A stretch of 32,900 bases of DNA from an uncultured Clostridia bacterium (GCA_944384515.1 CALWTU010000047.1:1-32900), one strand, 5' to 3'; positions 6,579-16,593 are shown, counted from the first letter of the stretch. Made by a program: numbers and translations. Notes: generated by a model not told the origin, from the sequence alone.

Positions 6579-6914
6579 TCATTCCTCTCTAAAAGAATGG
6601 AAGAAGTCGAACAGACTGCTCGTTATGCGTGTTCCGGAATTGCCATACGAACCTTCTCCGTAAGCATGAATTCCCACAACGTAGCGATCGGCATCATAAA
6701 TGGGAGAACCACTTTGTCCCGGTGTTGTATCTATATCGTTATAATACACCTTACGAGTTGCACTTTTGGTAATCTCTCCGCTCATAGTGTACATTTTGCG
6801 ATAATATTCACCAGCATAGCCAGTATAGCATATTATGGCAACAAAATCAATAAACATTTTTAAGAATCTCTTAATGTTTCCAAAATATTTATAATTTTTG
6901 GTTGTTTTATTCAA
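6579..6914 (-). pseudogene. V8/glutamyl-endopeptidase-like serine protease, N-terminal half missing
   Basis: The C-terminal 80 codons (6824-6579) encode TGYAGE, then MYTMSGEITKS, then DTTPGQSGSPIYD and a GIHAYGEGSYGNSGTRI segment. This is the end of a chymotrypsin-fold V8-like protease with the catalytic Ser in GQSGSP. The parts carrying the catalytic His and Asp, and the signal peptide, are absent. The frame can only be opened upstream by a TTG at 6914 with no ribosome site, and the 30 residues it adds (rich in Lys, Phe, Ile) do not resemble protease sequence. Upstream lies the divergent acetyltransferase gene, so the 5' half was lost, with the break near 6824-6840. It is most likely inactive, a relic of the secreted-protein group on this strand. 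Confidence 0.75.
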
Positions 6915-6961
6915 ATTAATTAGATAAAATGCTTACAAATGCATTCTTTAAGGAGGCCAAA

Positions 6962-7498
6962 ATGTCTTTAAAACTTGTTAGAATAGACAGTGCCGAGCAC
7001 CCGATGTTTGAAACTGCTATGAAACTTTATGTAGAGAGTTTCCCGTATTCTGAAAGGCGGGAGGTCGCATCTCAAAAAAATATTATGGGAAATTCCGATT
7101 ATTTTTTCAATCTTATTTACGACGGCGATACATTTGTCGGAATAATTACGTTTTGGGAAAGTGACGAGTATATTTATGTCGAACATTTTGCAATAGAACC
7201 ACAGTTCAGAAGTTGCGGTTACGGCTCAAAAACTTTAAAGCTGATTGATGATATAGCGACGAATAACATCATATTGGAAATAGAGCCGGTCACAGACTCT
7301 TTGACAGGCAGGAGAAAAACATTTTATGAGCGTGCAGGTTATACGGAAAACCCACATAATCATATTCAGCCGCCTTATCACAAGGGAGAGAGTGGAGTTA
7401 AACTTTTGATTATGACCAAACCCGGGATAATAAGCAAAGAATTGTACGATAAGTACTATGATTACATGAAAAACACCGTTATGAAGGATACTTTTTAA
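6962..7498 (+). CDS. GNAT-family N-acetyltransferase
   Basis: This 178-residue protein has the GNAT layout: beta strands around residues 56-64, FAIEPQFRSCGYGSKTL (76-92) as the acetyl-CoA pyrophosphate-binding motif A with the R/Q-x-x-G-x-G/A pattern, and FYERAGY as motif B. It should transfer an acetyl group from acetyl-CoA to an amine; the substrate is unknown. I choose the ATG at 6962 because AAGGAGG (6950-6956) lies five bases upstream; an earlier ATG at 6929 has no such site. It stands alone, divergent from the broken protease and followed by a terminator at 7522-7552. The C-terminal 35 residues after LLIMTKPG are helical and charged. Confidence 0.88.
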   Translation: MSLKLVRIDSAEHPMFETAMKLYVESFPYSERREVASQKNIMGNSDYFFNLIYDGDTFVGIITFWESDEYIYVEHFAIEPQFRSCGYGSKTLKLIDDIATNNIILEIEPVTDSLTGRRKTFYERAGYTENPHNHIQPPYHKGESGVKLLIMTKPGIISKELYDKYYDYMKNTVMKDTF

Positions 7499-7521
7499 CC
7501 GGATCGTATTATATACAAAAC

Positions 7522-7552
7522 AAAAGGGGGATATTATTTGTCCCCTTTTTTT
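7522..7552 (+). terminator. Intrinsic terminator of the acetyltransferase gene
   Basis: AAAAGGGG and CCCCTTTT form an 8-bp stem around an 11-base loop, followed by a run of T. It starts 24 bases after the stop codon at 7498. Confidence 0.75.
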
Positions 7553-7564
7553 ACATAAATCGGC

Positions 7565-7608
7565 ATATTTCGACAAAAAACGCGTGATATTTCGACAAAA
7601 AACGCGTG
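7565..7608 (+). promoter_or_regulatory. Two tandem 22-base units, each with a perfect Spo0A box
   Basis: Two exact copies of a 22-base unit occupy 7565-7586 and 7587-7608, with two more matching bases after. Each contains TTTCGACAAA (7568-7577, 7590-7599), whose complement TTTGTCGAAA holds the perfect 0A box TGTCGAA, and each also carries ACGCGT. A 22-base period places both boxes on the same DNA face. They end 16 bases before the -35 element at 7615, centred at about -78 and -56 from the expected transcription start, as for an activator. Spo0A is the master regulator of sporulation entry, and this chromosome carries sporulation genes. Binding itself is inferred. Confidence 0.7.
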
Positions 7609-7614
7609 ATTTTA

Positions 7615-7643
7615 TTGACAATTTCAACATAAAGTAGTATAAT
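7615..7643 (+). promoter_or_regulatory. Perfect sigma-A promoter of the large secreted protein
   Basis: TTGACA (7615-7620) and TATAAT (7638-7643) are 17 bases apart, an exact consensus. The expected start is near 7650, giving a leader of about 50 bases before the ATG at 7703. Two Spo0A boxes lie just upstream. Confidence 0.85.
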
Positions 7644-7669
7644 TATTATTAAGTAGTATAATTATTATT
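7632..7669 (+). repeat. Tandem 19-base duplication covering the -10 element
   Basis: The unit AAGTAGTATAATTATTATT occurs twice in a row (7632-7650, 7651-7669), so a second TATAAT stands at 7657-7662. The second copy has no -35 element at the right distance. The duplication may add a weaker start site or simply lengthen the A+T-rich start region. Confidence 0.85.
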
Positions 7670-7702
7670 AATTTATTAATTTTATTCCATCCCGAGGTTG
7701 TC

Positions 7703-10700
7703 ATGAAGAAAACAGTAAGATTATTTCATGTAATTTTTCTTTTATCAATGCTTTTTATTCTGTTTCCTACAATAGGATTCGGAAACAATTCAACCTATGT
7801 AGAGACTTTTGAGCAATTGCAAACTGCATTACTCGATCCGGATACATCAGAAATAGATTTATCATCCGATATTGATATAGACGGACAAAAACTCGAAATC
7901 AGAACAGATAAAACAATTAATTTAAACGGTTTTTCTATTTCCGCTTTACCGTCTGACGAAATTCCGGTATTTGAGCTTCATCCTGATGTTTACTTTACAG
8001 TTAACGGCGGCGGAAGTATAATTGCAAGCAGAACACTTTATTCAACAGCAGAAAACAGCTGTGTTGAAATCAACGGCGGTGACGGTCTGACAGTTTCTCC
8101 GTCATCGGATGATTATTCACACTCGTTTTTTGAAATCAGCCACGGTATTTCAGTATTTACCGGTAAGATCATTTTGCAACCTTCAATTTTCCAAGGTAAT
8201 GCTTATACCAACTTAATAAATGTAAAATCAAATCTTGTGCTCAGCAATGCAGAATTAATTGCACAATACGACTTCTCGGATTATGATATAAAATTACCGC
8301 TACCTCAAAAGAACAAACTGTTTGTTGTTTTCGGGGGAGCAAAAGTCAATATAGATTCCTCGACTGTAAGCAATGAATACGGCGCTGTCTTGACGTTTGA
8401 CAACACAAAGTTAAATTCTTTCGCTTCTGTCGTTGCCACAAAATCCGATATACTCGCCGTAACGACTAAAGAAGAATATTATCGAGGAACTACAATAGAA
8501 GCAAGAATATCAAATGTTATAGAAATGACAAACATGACAGACGGCACCTCGGCATATCACAATACGTCATTTTATAACTGTAATGTCAAGTCAAACTGGA
8601 ATGTTTTCTGCGGTACCTATAATGCTCCAATTTCTAACGGAAGCATATATTTGAAGGACTGCATTATTGAAAATGTGAGGAAGAAAAACAGCGGATTCTT
8701 CTTTATGGACACGCAGAAGACTGTTATTGACGGCGGCATTGTATATAGTACTTCAAATTTTGAGGCAAGGGACGCGTACTTTAACTCTTATACATTTGAA
8801 GCAGGAGTGCACTTTTTGGAGGGAACGGCATTTACCGCAAACTACTTCCCTTTCAGCATGTACACTTTTGAGGAAAACTGCACGCTGAAAAGAGGTCCTG
8901 ACTGCAACGGCAATCTGTCAGAATACGTACTTTTGGATGCCGATTACACTTATACGGAAAATGATATCCAATTCTCCTCTGACTTTGACGGCTATGAAAA
9001 CTTTGAGTTTCACGCCGAACCAAATGATGTAAACCCAAACGGCGGATACTATACCGTGAACGGAATAGAGACAGATATCATACCGGCAATGCCGCAGTTT
9101 ATACAAAACGGACTTTTCGGCAAGTACGGAAGCATGGGAATTTATGAGAAAACATATAATTCTTCATCAAACAAATTTTTAAAATTCAGCTATGACAACT
9201 CAAAAGCAGATACAGCCGAAATTCCCTACATCGGATTTAAAATTGACGAGAGCAACGGAGCCGATACAAACTACGGTGCTTTCAGCAACAAATATCTGCT
9301 TGTTGATTTTGATATTTCCTCCGAGAGTTTATATTATACTGTGCCGAGGATCGCATTTGACTTCTCTTACATTAACGGTTCAGGAGAATGCGTTAAAACC
9401 AGCGGTGATGAAAATATCATCAGCCTTCCCTATGACACGATAATTTCACAGTATATATGGCGACATATTACAATTGCCGTTAAATACAGTTATACTGAAA
9501 ACAATGACGGAACTTATGACTTTTCCTCGTCGGTGCTGAATATTTATCTCGACGGCAATCTTGTCTGCCAAACAAACGCATTTGAAGATTTAACCTCCGT
9601 AACACTCGGCACTTCTGAAAACGGTACTCAGATTTTCACCCTGTCGGAGATGAAATTCTTTTTCAACAAGACAGACTGCACGAATTTGTGCTTTGATAAC
9701 TATAAAGTTACAAAATATAACAGTTCAAATTCTGATTTGATGGAACAAATTTTCAAAAATCCGTCAAAAAATCTTTCTGAATACTATGGACTGCCGTTTA
9801 GTGACAGTTACAGTTACGAATACCCGAATCCCGTACTGAACGGAAATAAAGTTTCCGACATAATATCCTCGCTTGATAACATCTCGGACGGATCTAACCT
9901 CGTCGTATATACCGATACCGTAATAAGCGCAGTAAATAAAGATGTAGTCATATTCTCTAACGGTTATAATGTTATCTACTCATCTTCAACACACAAATGT
10001 ATAAAAGTCGGAAATGTTCTCTACTTTACAGAGGCGGCGGAAGAGGACAAGGTAAACATACATTGGTCAGACTTTGACGGGAACACCGTCGCTGTCACTC
10101 CGCATATAAGCGGAAACTGCATTATACCTATCGGAACAGATCTTGTGCCGCTGTCAAAGACCAACGGATGGTATAGTCTCAAGGCTACAAGTTTTAATCT
10201 CTTGGATTACGAGGTTCTTGAAAACGGAGACCTGCGTATTTTCCCGGATATGAGCACAGCGATACCTGTATCCAACATTTCCGGAATAAAGTACAGCCTC
10301 GGAACATATACAAATTTTATCTTTTACTATTATATTCCCGCACAGCACGATGCAGTGGAAAACCTTAAAATCTACTCTGCCGATAAAATCTCAGAGGAAT
10401 ATAATTTCCTTAATCCCGATTCGCTTGTACACGAAAACCTGTCGTTTGTCAAGATAGACGGCAGAGACTATTACTGTATAAAAGTAGCTGAAATAGGTGC
10501 AAACAATGTTGACAAATGCACAATTACAGTTACATACGAAGCAGAAGGAATAAAGCTTACTCAGAAGCTTACCCGCACAATATCAGATTACTTTGACTTT
10601 ATAATGGAAAGCGACGGCTTTAACGATATTGAAAAATCGCTTATAATGAACTGCGTAAGATATGTAAATGAAATATATAAGCTGGCAAACGGCACTGATA

Positions 10701-11248
10701 TCGGTTATGACAAGTACGAGAGTTTACTGAATAATCAACAGTATATAACCTATCTTACGGATATTTCAAAATACGGTGAATTTACGGATATATTAGCCTC
10801 AGACGCACAGGCGGTTGACTACTCACCGCTTACCGGTTACATAAAGGCGGCGTATTTTAATATCGGAGACGGATTTATGCCGGGATTTGCATTTAATATA
10901 TCAGATTCCATTTGTCCGGGCGGCACTCTTAACGGAAGTTTAACCATAAAGTATAAGAACTCACTTACCGACGAGCTTATATCGACTGACGGCATATTTG
11001 ATGTATATGAAAGCAATAACACCACCGCATATCGGATATTTGAAGACAAGGCGGCTGTATACAACATCACTTCCCTGCGCACCATAGAACTCAGCGTAGA
11101 GGTTGACGGAAGCGTCAAAACCGTCAGCGGTACTTATAATCTCGCTACATATATTCTCGAACTTGAAAAAGCGGGAACAGACGCAACTTTTGCAAGGGCG
11201 CTTTACGCATATGCCCTCTCATCCCAACTGTATAAAACTACAGAATAA
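7703..11248 (+). CDS. Large secreted beta-helix / LamG-like protein, 1181 residues
   Basis: A signal peptide (hydrophobic 8-25, cleavage likely after GFG at 27) marks export. Residues 32-80 (TFEQLQTALL, then DIDIDGQKLEI, then TINLNGFSIS) have the form that opens right-handed parallel beta-helix proteins of the pectate-lyase-like kind, and repeated strand/turn patterns such as VNGGGSI and VIDGGIV continue to about residue 430. Residues 470-690 read like a concanavalin/LamG-type jelly roll, with WRHITIAVKY and NIYLDGNLV. Residues 700-1181 hold beta-rich stretches and a helical segment near 970-1040. I see no LPXTG, S-layer-homology or choline-binding anchor, so the protein is released or held by unknown means. 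No catalytic residues can be named. The start has GAGGT upstream. It has its own consensus promoter with Spo0A boxes and a terminator shared with the convergent ABC operon. Possible roles are polysaccharide binding or cleavage, adhesion or matrix. Confidence 0.8.
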   Translation: MKKTVRLFHVIFLLSMLFILFPTIGFGNNSTYVETFEQLQTALLDPDTSEIDLSSDIDIDGQKLEIRTDKTINLNGFSISALPSDEIPVFELHPDVYFTVNGGGSIIASRTLYSTAENSCVEINGGDGLTVSPSSDDYSHSFFEISHGISVFTGKIILQPSIFQGNAYTNLINVKSNLVLSNAELIAQYDFSDYDIKLPLPQKNKLFVVFGGAKVNIDSSTVSNEYGAVLTFDNTKLNSFASVVATKSDILAVTTKEEYYRGTTIEARISNVIEMTNMTDGTSAYHNTSFYNCNVKSNWNVFCGTYNAPISNGSIYLKDCIIENVRKKNSGFFFMDTQKTVIDGGIVYSTSNFEARDAYFNSYTFEAGVHFLEGTAFTANYFPFSMYTFEENCTLKRGPDCNGNLSEYVLLDADYTYTENDIQFSSDFDGYENFEFHAEPNDVNPNGGYYTVNGIETDIIPAMPQFIQNGLFGKYGSMGIYEKTYNSSSNKFLKFSYDNSKADTAEIPYIGFKIDESNGADTNYGAFSNKYLLVDFDISSESLYYTVPRIAFDFSYINGSGECVKTSGDENIISLPYDTIISQYIWRHITIAVKYSYTENNDGTYDFSSSVLNIYLDGNLVCQTNAFEDLTSVTLGTSENGTQIFTLSEMKFFFNKTDCTNLCFDNYKVTKYNSSNSDLMEQIFKNPSKNLSEYYGLPFSDSYSYEYPNPVLNGNKVSDIISSLDNISDGSNLVVYTDTVISAVNKDVVIFSNGYNVIYSSSTHKCIKVGNVLYFTEAAEEDKVNIHWSDFDGNTVAVTPHISGNCIIPIGTDLVPLSKTNGWYSLKATSFNLLDYEVLENGDLRIFPDMSTAIPVSNISGIKYSLGTYTNFIFYYYIPAQHDAVENLKIYSADKISEEYNFLNPDSLVHENLSFVKIDGRDYYCIKVAEIGANNVDKCTITVTYEAEGIKLTQKLTRTISDYFDFIMESDGFNDIEKSLIMNCVRYVNEIYKLANGTDIGYDKYESLLNNQQYITYLTDISKYGEFTDILASDAQAVDYSPLTGYIKAAYFNIGDGFMPGFAFNISDSICPGGTLNGSLTIKYKNSLTDELISTDGIFDVYESNNTTAYRIFEDKAAVYNITSLRTIELSVEVDGSVKTVSGTYNLATYILELEKAGTDATFARALYAYALSSQLYKTTE

Positions 11249-11277
11249 TATTTTTACATAATTTAAAACAAAAAAAT

Positions 11278-11318
11278 CCCCGATAAAAAGCAGATTGACC
11301 TTTTATCGGGGAGCTTTA
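11278..11318. terminator. Bidirectional terminator between convergent genes
   Basis: CCCCGATAAAA (11278-11288) pairs with TTTTATCGGGG (11301-11311). On the minus strand it is followed by ATTTTTTTG, on the plus strand by AGCTTTATTTTATT. It serves both the secreted-protein gene and the ABC operon that ends at 11340. Confidence 0.8.
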
Positions 11319-11339
11319 TTTTATTTAACTGCCAATTAA

Positions 11340-14339
11340 TTAAATGTCGTATTTTGAAAGTATCTGGCTCGGGGTCTTTTTAAGAAGAGTTATTGTAGGA
11401 AGCAAACCGCAAATAATAACAATCAAAGTTATAACCGCAAACAGTCCTCCGGCAACCCAAAGCGGATAGTAGACATATGTCTCCATCATCGCGCCTTTAG
11501 ATACACTGCCGATAACATAACTCATCAATATAAATCCTATATAGACGGTAAGAGTAATCAGAACCAGTGTTTCAATAAAGAATTTGAAAATTAGGTTTTT
11601 CTTTGAAACACCTATTGCGCGATATATTCCGATTTCTTTTATTCTGCTCATAACTGAACTTCTCATTATAAAATACATGCAAAGACTCATTACAAGAAAC
11701 AGCACCGCCATGGTTATAAGGTTAGTCTTAATATCCGTTCTATCCGATTCAATTAATGAATTATAGACATCACTCGGTGCCAATACCCGCATAGTTTCAG
11801 AGTTCTCGCCGAAAGTTTGCCTCAGATAACTCTCTGTTGTGGCCGGGTCTGTTGAATAAAGAATATAGTATATTCCGAGAGAGGACTGCTTTGGCAAATG
11901 GTTGTTCTCAAGCTGATTTTCCATACTGTCAATTTCAAATTGATAAAGCGCTTCTTTCACCGTTTTGCCGAATCCGTCGGCTATGGAAATATAATCATTT
12001 TTCGACACAAAGAACATACTGTCAACAGATGAGTGATTATTTGAATAAAACTCATTTTCATACTTTTTATATATAGTTTGACTGAGATTATCAAATTCTG
12101 CTCTTATCTGTTTAAATTCTTCAGTTTGAATCTTGTCATACTGAGGATAAACTCCGTATTTGTTCTTGTAATATGAGCCGAGTGCAAACTCATAGTTATA
12201 CTGACCGTAAACCAATGCAAGCGCATCCTGATCGCCTTTATTCAAAACAGCCCATGGTATAACATCGGGACTTGAAAGATAACTAAAAGATAAGTATTCC
12301 CTGATTTTTGAAAAGCTCTCTTCAAAATATTTGAAATAGTTTTCGTTATACAGTATGTTAAGCTGATCATAGTATTCGGCACTGTCAGGAGTTAATGTGG
12401 GATATTTTTCAAGCATGAGTTTTGCAATATAATCATCGTAACTATGCAATGACGGAATTTCGGGGTAATATTTACCGAGAAAATCTCCGTACATCATATC
12501 CTTGCCTATAACAAAAACCTTGCTTACTTTAATTTCTTTTCCGTGTATACTGATTATTTGGTTTTCTTTAATATCAGTATCATAAATTGAATAATATACA
12601 GTTTCTCCGTCTGCAATCTGTATGTTATATTTATCTGCCGTATCTACCTTTGTGCTGTACTGCTGCATAACCGAAGTTGCTTTCGCGTATTCAGATAAAT
12701 AAACAACAATATCGTCGGATTTTACGACTGCGGCAATACGGAATGTTTGATTTGATTTTCCACTTTCTCCGATTATTGTGTCACCTTTATCATAATACGA
12801 ACTGCTGTTTTTTGAGTACATTCCTATAATATCAGAGTAATCTTTGATATAACTCACGGCAGACTTTGACAAAAGAATGTCTGCAACCGCTGATGTCAAT
12901 ACTATATCATTATCCTTTAGATTATCGGTTTTACCTGCGAGAAGCCTACTGTCCTTTATCATCGGATGAGTGAGCACTGCTGAGTTTACCGAAAAATCAT
13001 TTGTGAGGTTATTCAAATTGAAAGACTCAAAAAATCCGGTGTTAAATGAAAAATTCTTAAATCCTTCCGTATGAATCCCAACACTTGATATATAGTTTAC
13101 TTTCGCCGCATTTTTGTCTAAAGTGAAAAGTTTATCAGCGTTTGCCATGTCATTTACGTAAACATAAAAACTGTTTTTGCTATACTGCTCTCTCGCTTTT
13201 ACAATCTTTAAAATAGAGGTGCCTAAAATTGATGTCATAAGCACAAGCACGGCGGAAAAAAGCACTAAAGTTGAACACAAAAGTTTTTTGCCTTTTTTTC
13301 TTTTGCCGAAATTACTTTTGTAGCCGCTTATAATAGCAGACTTAAGACCGAACAGCCTGCCGTATCTTTTCCCCTCTACCGGGGGAAGTTTTGTCATATC
13401 TATCTGACTTGTCTTAGACTTTTTCTTTTCCTCTTGCTGATATACGCCCTCTTTTAATTTAGTCTCCGTTTTGCTGTCAAGGAAAAGAACATTCTGATTA
13501 TCTACCTTCAAAAAAAGCTTGCCGTTTGCGTTTACGATTTTTATGTTAAGAGGAGTTTTTATATCGTCACCGTAATACTCCAAATTTACATTATTTGAAT
13601 TTAAATCCTGCTTATTAAGCTCGCCGAGATATATCGTGTTCTTATCTTTTGAGAAATATGATTTTTTGTTGTCATTGTCTCTGATATTCTTTATCTTACC
13701 GTCAACCACCTCAATCATGGTGTCGCAATAATAGTCAACCAAATTAGCCTCGTGAGTTACAAGCAGAACAAGTCTGTCCTTTGCAATTTCAGATAAGAGC
13801 TCCATAATCATATAGGTATTTGCCTCGTCGAGGTTACCCGTAGGCTCATCTGCAAGGATTACATCCGGATTTTTTACAATAGCTCTCGCTATCGCAATTC
13901 GCTGTTGCTGTCCGCCTGAGAGAGTATCCGGGGTACGGAACATGTATTTGTCCATGTCTACACCCTTAAGTGCAATTTCCACCCTCTCTCTGATCTCATC
14001 TTCGTTATTCATGCCGACAAGTCTGAGCGCATTGGCAACATTCTCATAACAGGTAATCTTCATATTAAGATGGTAGTTCTGGAATATGTAACCAAAATGC
14101 TTGTTTCTTATCTTGTCATTTGAAGTTGAGATTTTCTCACCGTTGATAGTAAGCTCTCCGCTGTCAAAATCATCAAGACCGCCTATAACGTTAAGCAAAG
14201 TTGTTTTTCCGCATCCGCTGTTTCCGAATATGGCAACCATGCCTGACTTTGGGAGTTCCAAAGAAACCTCGTTGATAACATGAATCTCATTTTGCTTTCT
14301 TTTATTGAAGAATTTATTAAGGTTTCTGATTTTTATCAT
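11340..14339 (-). CDS. ABC transporter, fused ATPase and FtsX/MacB-like permease (second of a pair)
   Basis: This 999-residue protein carries an N-terminal ATPase with Walker [10 protein letters not shown] (39-47), signature LSGGQ (140-144) and Walker B VILADEP (160-166), closest to the LolD/MacB type. A linker of about 120 residues (230-350), partly beta-rich, leads to one membrane helix (about 353-377). A long extracytoplasmic domain follows to about residue 870, then three helices near the end with the FtsX-type motif [15 protein letters not shown]. One helix, large outer domain, three helices is the MacB topology; such proteins work as dimers that move substrates mechanically outside the membrane rather than through it. 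The ATG overlaps the stop of the upstream paralogue by four bases, so a heterodimer is likely. The substrate is unknown; the convergent secreted protein and the divergent lyase-like enzyme are neighbours to consider. Confidence 0.88.
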   Translation of the reverse strand: MIKIRNLNKFFNKRKQNEIHVINEVSLELPKSGMVAIFGNSGCGKTTLLNVIGGLDDFDSGELTINGEKISTSNDKIRNKHFGYIFQNYHLNMKITCYENVANALRLVGMNNEDEIRERVEIALKGVDMDKYMFRTPDTLSGGQQQRIAIARAIVKNPDVILADEPTGNLDEANTYMIMELLSEIAKDRLVLLVTHEANLVDYYCDTMIEVVDGKIKNIRDNDNKKSYFSKDKNTIYLGELNKQDLNSNNVNLEYYGDDIKTPLNIKIVNANGKLFLKVDNQNVLFLDSKTETKLKEGVYQQEEKKKSKTSQIDMTKLPPVEGKRYGRLFGLKSAIISGYKSNFGKRKKGKKLLCSTLVLFSAVLVLMTSILGTSILKIVKAREQYSKNSFYVYVNDMANADKLFTLDKNAAKVNYISSVGIHTEGFKNFSFNTGFFESFNLNNLTNDFSVNSAVLTHPMIKDSRLLAGKTDNLKDNDIVLTSAVADILLSKSAVSYIKDYSDIIGMYSKNSSSYYDKGDTIIGESGKSNQTFRIAAVVKSDDIVVYLSEYAKATSVMQQYSTKVDTADKYNIQIADGETVYYSIYDTDIKENQIISIHGKEIKVSKVFVIGKDMMYGDFLGKYYPEIPSLHSYDDYIAKLMLEKYPTLTPDSAEYYDQLNILYNENYFKYFEESFSKIREYLSFSYLSSPDVIPWAVLNKGDQDALALVYGQYNYEFALGSYYKNKYGVYPQYDKIQTEEFKQIRAEFDNLSQTIYKKYENEFYSNNHSSVDSMFFVSKNDYISIADGFGKTVKEALYQFEIDSMENQLENNHLPKQSSLGIYYILYSTDPATTESYLRQTFGENSETMRVLAPSDVYNSLIESDRTDIKTNLITMAVLFLVMSLCMYFIMRSSVMSRIKEIGIYRAIGVSKKNLIFKFFIETLVLITLTVYIGFILMSYVIGSVSKGAMMETYVYYPLWVAGGLFAVITLIVIICGLLPTITLLKKTPSQILSKYDI

Positions 14340-16570
14340 TTAGCATCCCCTCCCCTCAAAGATTTCTTGACACTTTCTTTGAACAGTCTGTCGATCTGCT
14401 TATGAGCAACTCTTGCGGTCATAATCAACATACCGAGTACAATAAGCAGATAATGCCACCAGTAAAGATATTTAAACAAGGCATTGAGCGACGGAACCGT
14501 AAATATTGTTATGGCAATCACAGGAAAAAGAACAAACGCCGGTATAATCGAGATAAACATTCTCGAATACATACCTATTCTTATAACCTTTGCGGATATA
14601 CCCATAGAACGCATGATAGCCATATCAGCTTTAAACGCATCCATGGCTCTGTGACAGCACAGATTTATAAAGAAGGCTATGAAAATAACGGCTCCGAACC
14701 AAACGCACAGCGTGATTATATTGAATATCTTTAAGAGTATGAGTTCAAAAGATACTTGCTCATATGTGTCTGTTGACAAAACGGCAATATATCCGGAATT
14801 TGAGAGTTTCTCAGCCGCCTCAGCCGCCGCTTTGTCATTTTCAAAAAATAGTGAAAACTGCACATAATTATCTTTGAACGCATTTTCCACCATCTTGTTT
14901 GCCACATCGACACTTATGTAAATAAAATTATCTTCGGCAGACTGCGCCAATATTTCACTGTCAACAATATTTGAATTGTCAAAGGTATATGAGAAAGTGT
15001 AATTCTTTGACGCTGCATAATAATTTGATGAGATTTCTCCCGTAATTTTTATATCAGGATTACTCAAATCATATTTTGACAGTTCGGAAGAAGACAGATA
15101 AATGCTATCTCCCTGCAAAGCGGGAGATACAACAACTTGATAGAAGCTTACTCTGTGAGAAATGTTCTCATAACCCGTAGTTGATTCCACAAGAACATCT
15201 GCATAGTTAAAGTACTCTGTTATATATTTCATATAGTTTGCGGAAAAATATGCGTCTTTGGTCAAAAGAATCTGAAACGGCAAATTATTATCGTAAAAAT
15301 ACTTTACTCCGACAACATCGTATTCATAAGAGAAAAGTTCAAATTTATTATTGATGATACCGGCTTTGCCGAAATAATTTCTCAGTGAAATCGGTGCATA
15401 CAAGAAAATCTCATTATCCCTCTCGGGGTATCTTCCGATAATATCACTGCCGAAGTCTTTGTTGTAACACAAGGTTGCATTTGTATATATATCGTCGAGT
15501 ACCAGAAATGCAGAACCGTAATCGAGCGGCAAATCGTATCTTATATAATCTTTTACACCGTATTCACTCGCCAAAAGCCCAAGCTCTTCGTCGGTAATCA
15601 GGCTTCCGTCATCTTTAGTTACAATAACTCTGCCGTCCATGGGGGTGAACATTGTCGGGTCCCCGAAACTGCTGTATGATACATTGAATGAGGAAGTTAC
15701 AAAAAACAAACCGAGAGTGCCCATTAAAAGCAACAGCGAAATAAAAACGGTAAGTTTAGGCTTTGATGTATAAATTGCGCCTCCCAACTTCAATCCGTCT
15801 TTGAAGTCATTGACAAACTCTTTGTTCTTTTTGTTTTTCTCTGCTTCTTTTATTTCCTGCTTATTTTCTGTTACGCTTTCTTTATTATCTGCTCTTAATT
15901 TATGGTCAAATTCTATCGCTCCGTCATAAATCCTTATTTCTCTTGTCGCATAGTCCTCTACCTGTTCAAAATTGTGTGTTACGACAATGAGCAGTTTGTT
16001 CTCCGCAACCTCTTTCAAAAGCTTTATGATTTCAACAGAAGTTTTCGAGTCAAGATTTCCCGTAGGCTCATCCGCCAGAATTATCGGGCTGTCCTTTGCA
16101 AGTGCTCTTGCAATTACGGTTCTCTGCTTTTGTCCTCCGGAGAGCTGACTGCCTTTATGGTGAATTCTGTCTGTAAGTCCGACCCTGTCTATAAGTTCAA
16201 GAGCGCGTGCCCTTCTCTCTTTTTTATTCTTGATGTTCATCAAGGCAAGTTCTACATTTTGCAGAACCGTGAAGCTATCGATAATATTGTAATCCTGAAA
16301 TATAAACGAAATATATTCTTTTCTGTACTCTTCCCAATCCGACTGGATATAATGCGATGTCGGGTTGTTCTCAACATACAACTCGCCCTCTTCATAAGAA
16401 TCCATTCCGCTTATGATATTCAATAAGGTTGATTTACCCGAACCGGATTTTCCGGTGATGGCAACAAATTCACCCTTATCAAAAGAGAGATTTATACCCC
16501 GTATACCAACGGCTATATTTCCCTCTGAAACATAGATTTTACCTATGTCCTTTAATTTTAGAAGTGCCAT
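14336..16570 (-). CDS. ABC transporter, fused ATPase and FtsX/MacB-like permease (first of a pair)
   Basis: The 744-residue protein has Walker A GKSGSGKST (40-48), signature QLSGGQKQR, Walker B IILADEP and the H-loop VTHN in an N-terminal ATPase. A Lys/Glu-rich linker leads to a membrane helix near 280-305, an outer domain of about 300 residues, and three C-terminal helices with the FtsX-type segment AIMRSMGISAKVIRIG. It has the same MacB-like layout as the next gene but a shorter outer domain and linker. The start is the ATG at 16570, with AAAGGAGAGG at the right distance; a longer frame to 16696 crosses the promoter and is rejected. The gene leads a two-gene operon from a sigma-A promoter at 16622-16650 and shares a four-base overlap with its partner. 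Function: probable efflux, lipoprotein or peptide release; substrate unknown. Confidence 0.88.
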   Translation of the reverse strand: MALLKLKDIGKIYVSEGNIAVGIRGINLSFDKGEFVAITGKSGSGKSTLLNIISGMDSYEEGELYVENNPTSHYIQSDWEEYRKEYISFIFQDYNIIDSFTVLQNVELALMNIKNKKERRARALELIDRVGLTDRIHHKGSQLSGGQKQRTVIARALAKDSPIILADEPTGNLDSKTSVEIIKLLKEVAENKLLIVVTHNFEQVEDYATREIRIYDGAIEFDHKLRADNKESVTENKQEIKEAEKNKKNKEFVNDFKDGLKLGGAIYTSKPKLTVFISLLLLMGTLGLFFVTSSFNVSYSSFGDPTMFTPMDGRVIVTKDDGSLITDEELGLLASEYGVKDYIRYDLPLDYGSAFLVLDDIYTNATLCYNKDFGSDIIGRYPERDNEIFLYAPISLRNYFGKAGIINNKFELFSYEYDVVGVKYFYDNNLPFQILLTKDAYFSANYMKYITEYFNYADVLVESTTGYENISHRVSFYQVVVSPALQGDSIYLSSSELSKYDLSNPDIKITGEISSNYYAASKNYTFSYTFDNSNIVDSEILAQSAEDNFIYISVDVANKMVENAFKDNYVQFSLFFENDKAAAEAAEKLSNSGYIAVLSTDTYEQVSFELILLKIFNIITLCVWFGAVIFIAFFINLCCHRAMDAFKADMAIMRSMGISAKVIRIGMYSRMFISIIPAFVLFPVIAITIFTVPSLNALFKYLYWWHYLLIVLGMLIMTARVAHKQIDRLFKESVKKSLRGGDAK

Positions 16571-16593
16571 GTCCCTCTCCTTTAAAATTTTAA

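Noticed and set aside
7703-11248. Cell-wall anchoring of the 1181-residue protein
   Set aside because: No LPXTG motif, C-terminal hydrophobic helix, SLH or cell-wall-binding repeats are visible at the C-terminus.
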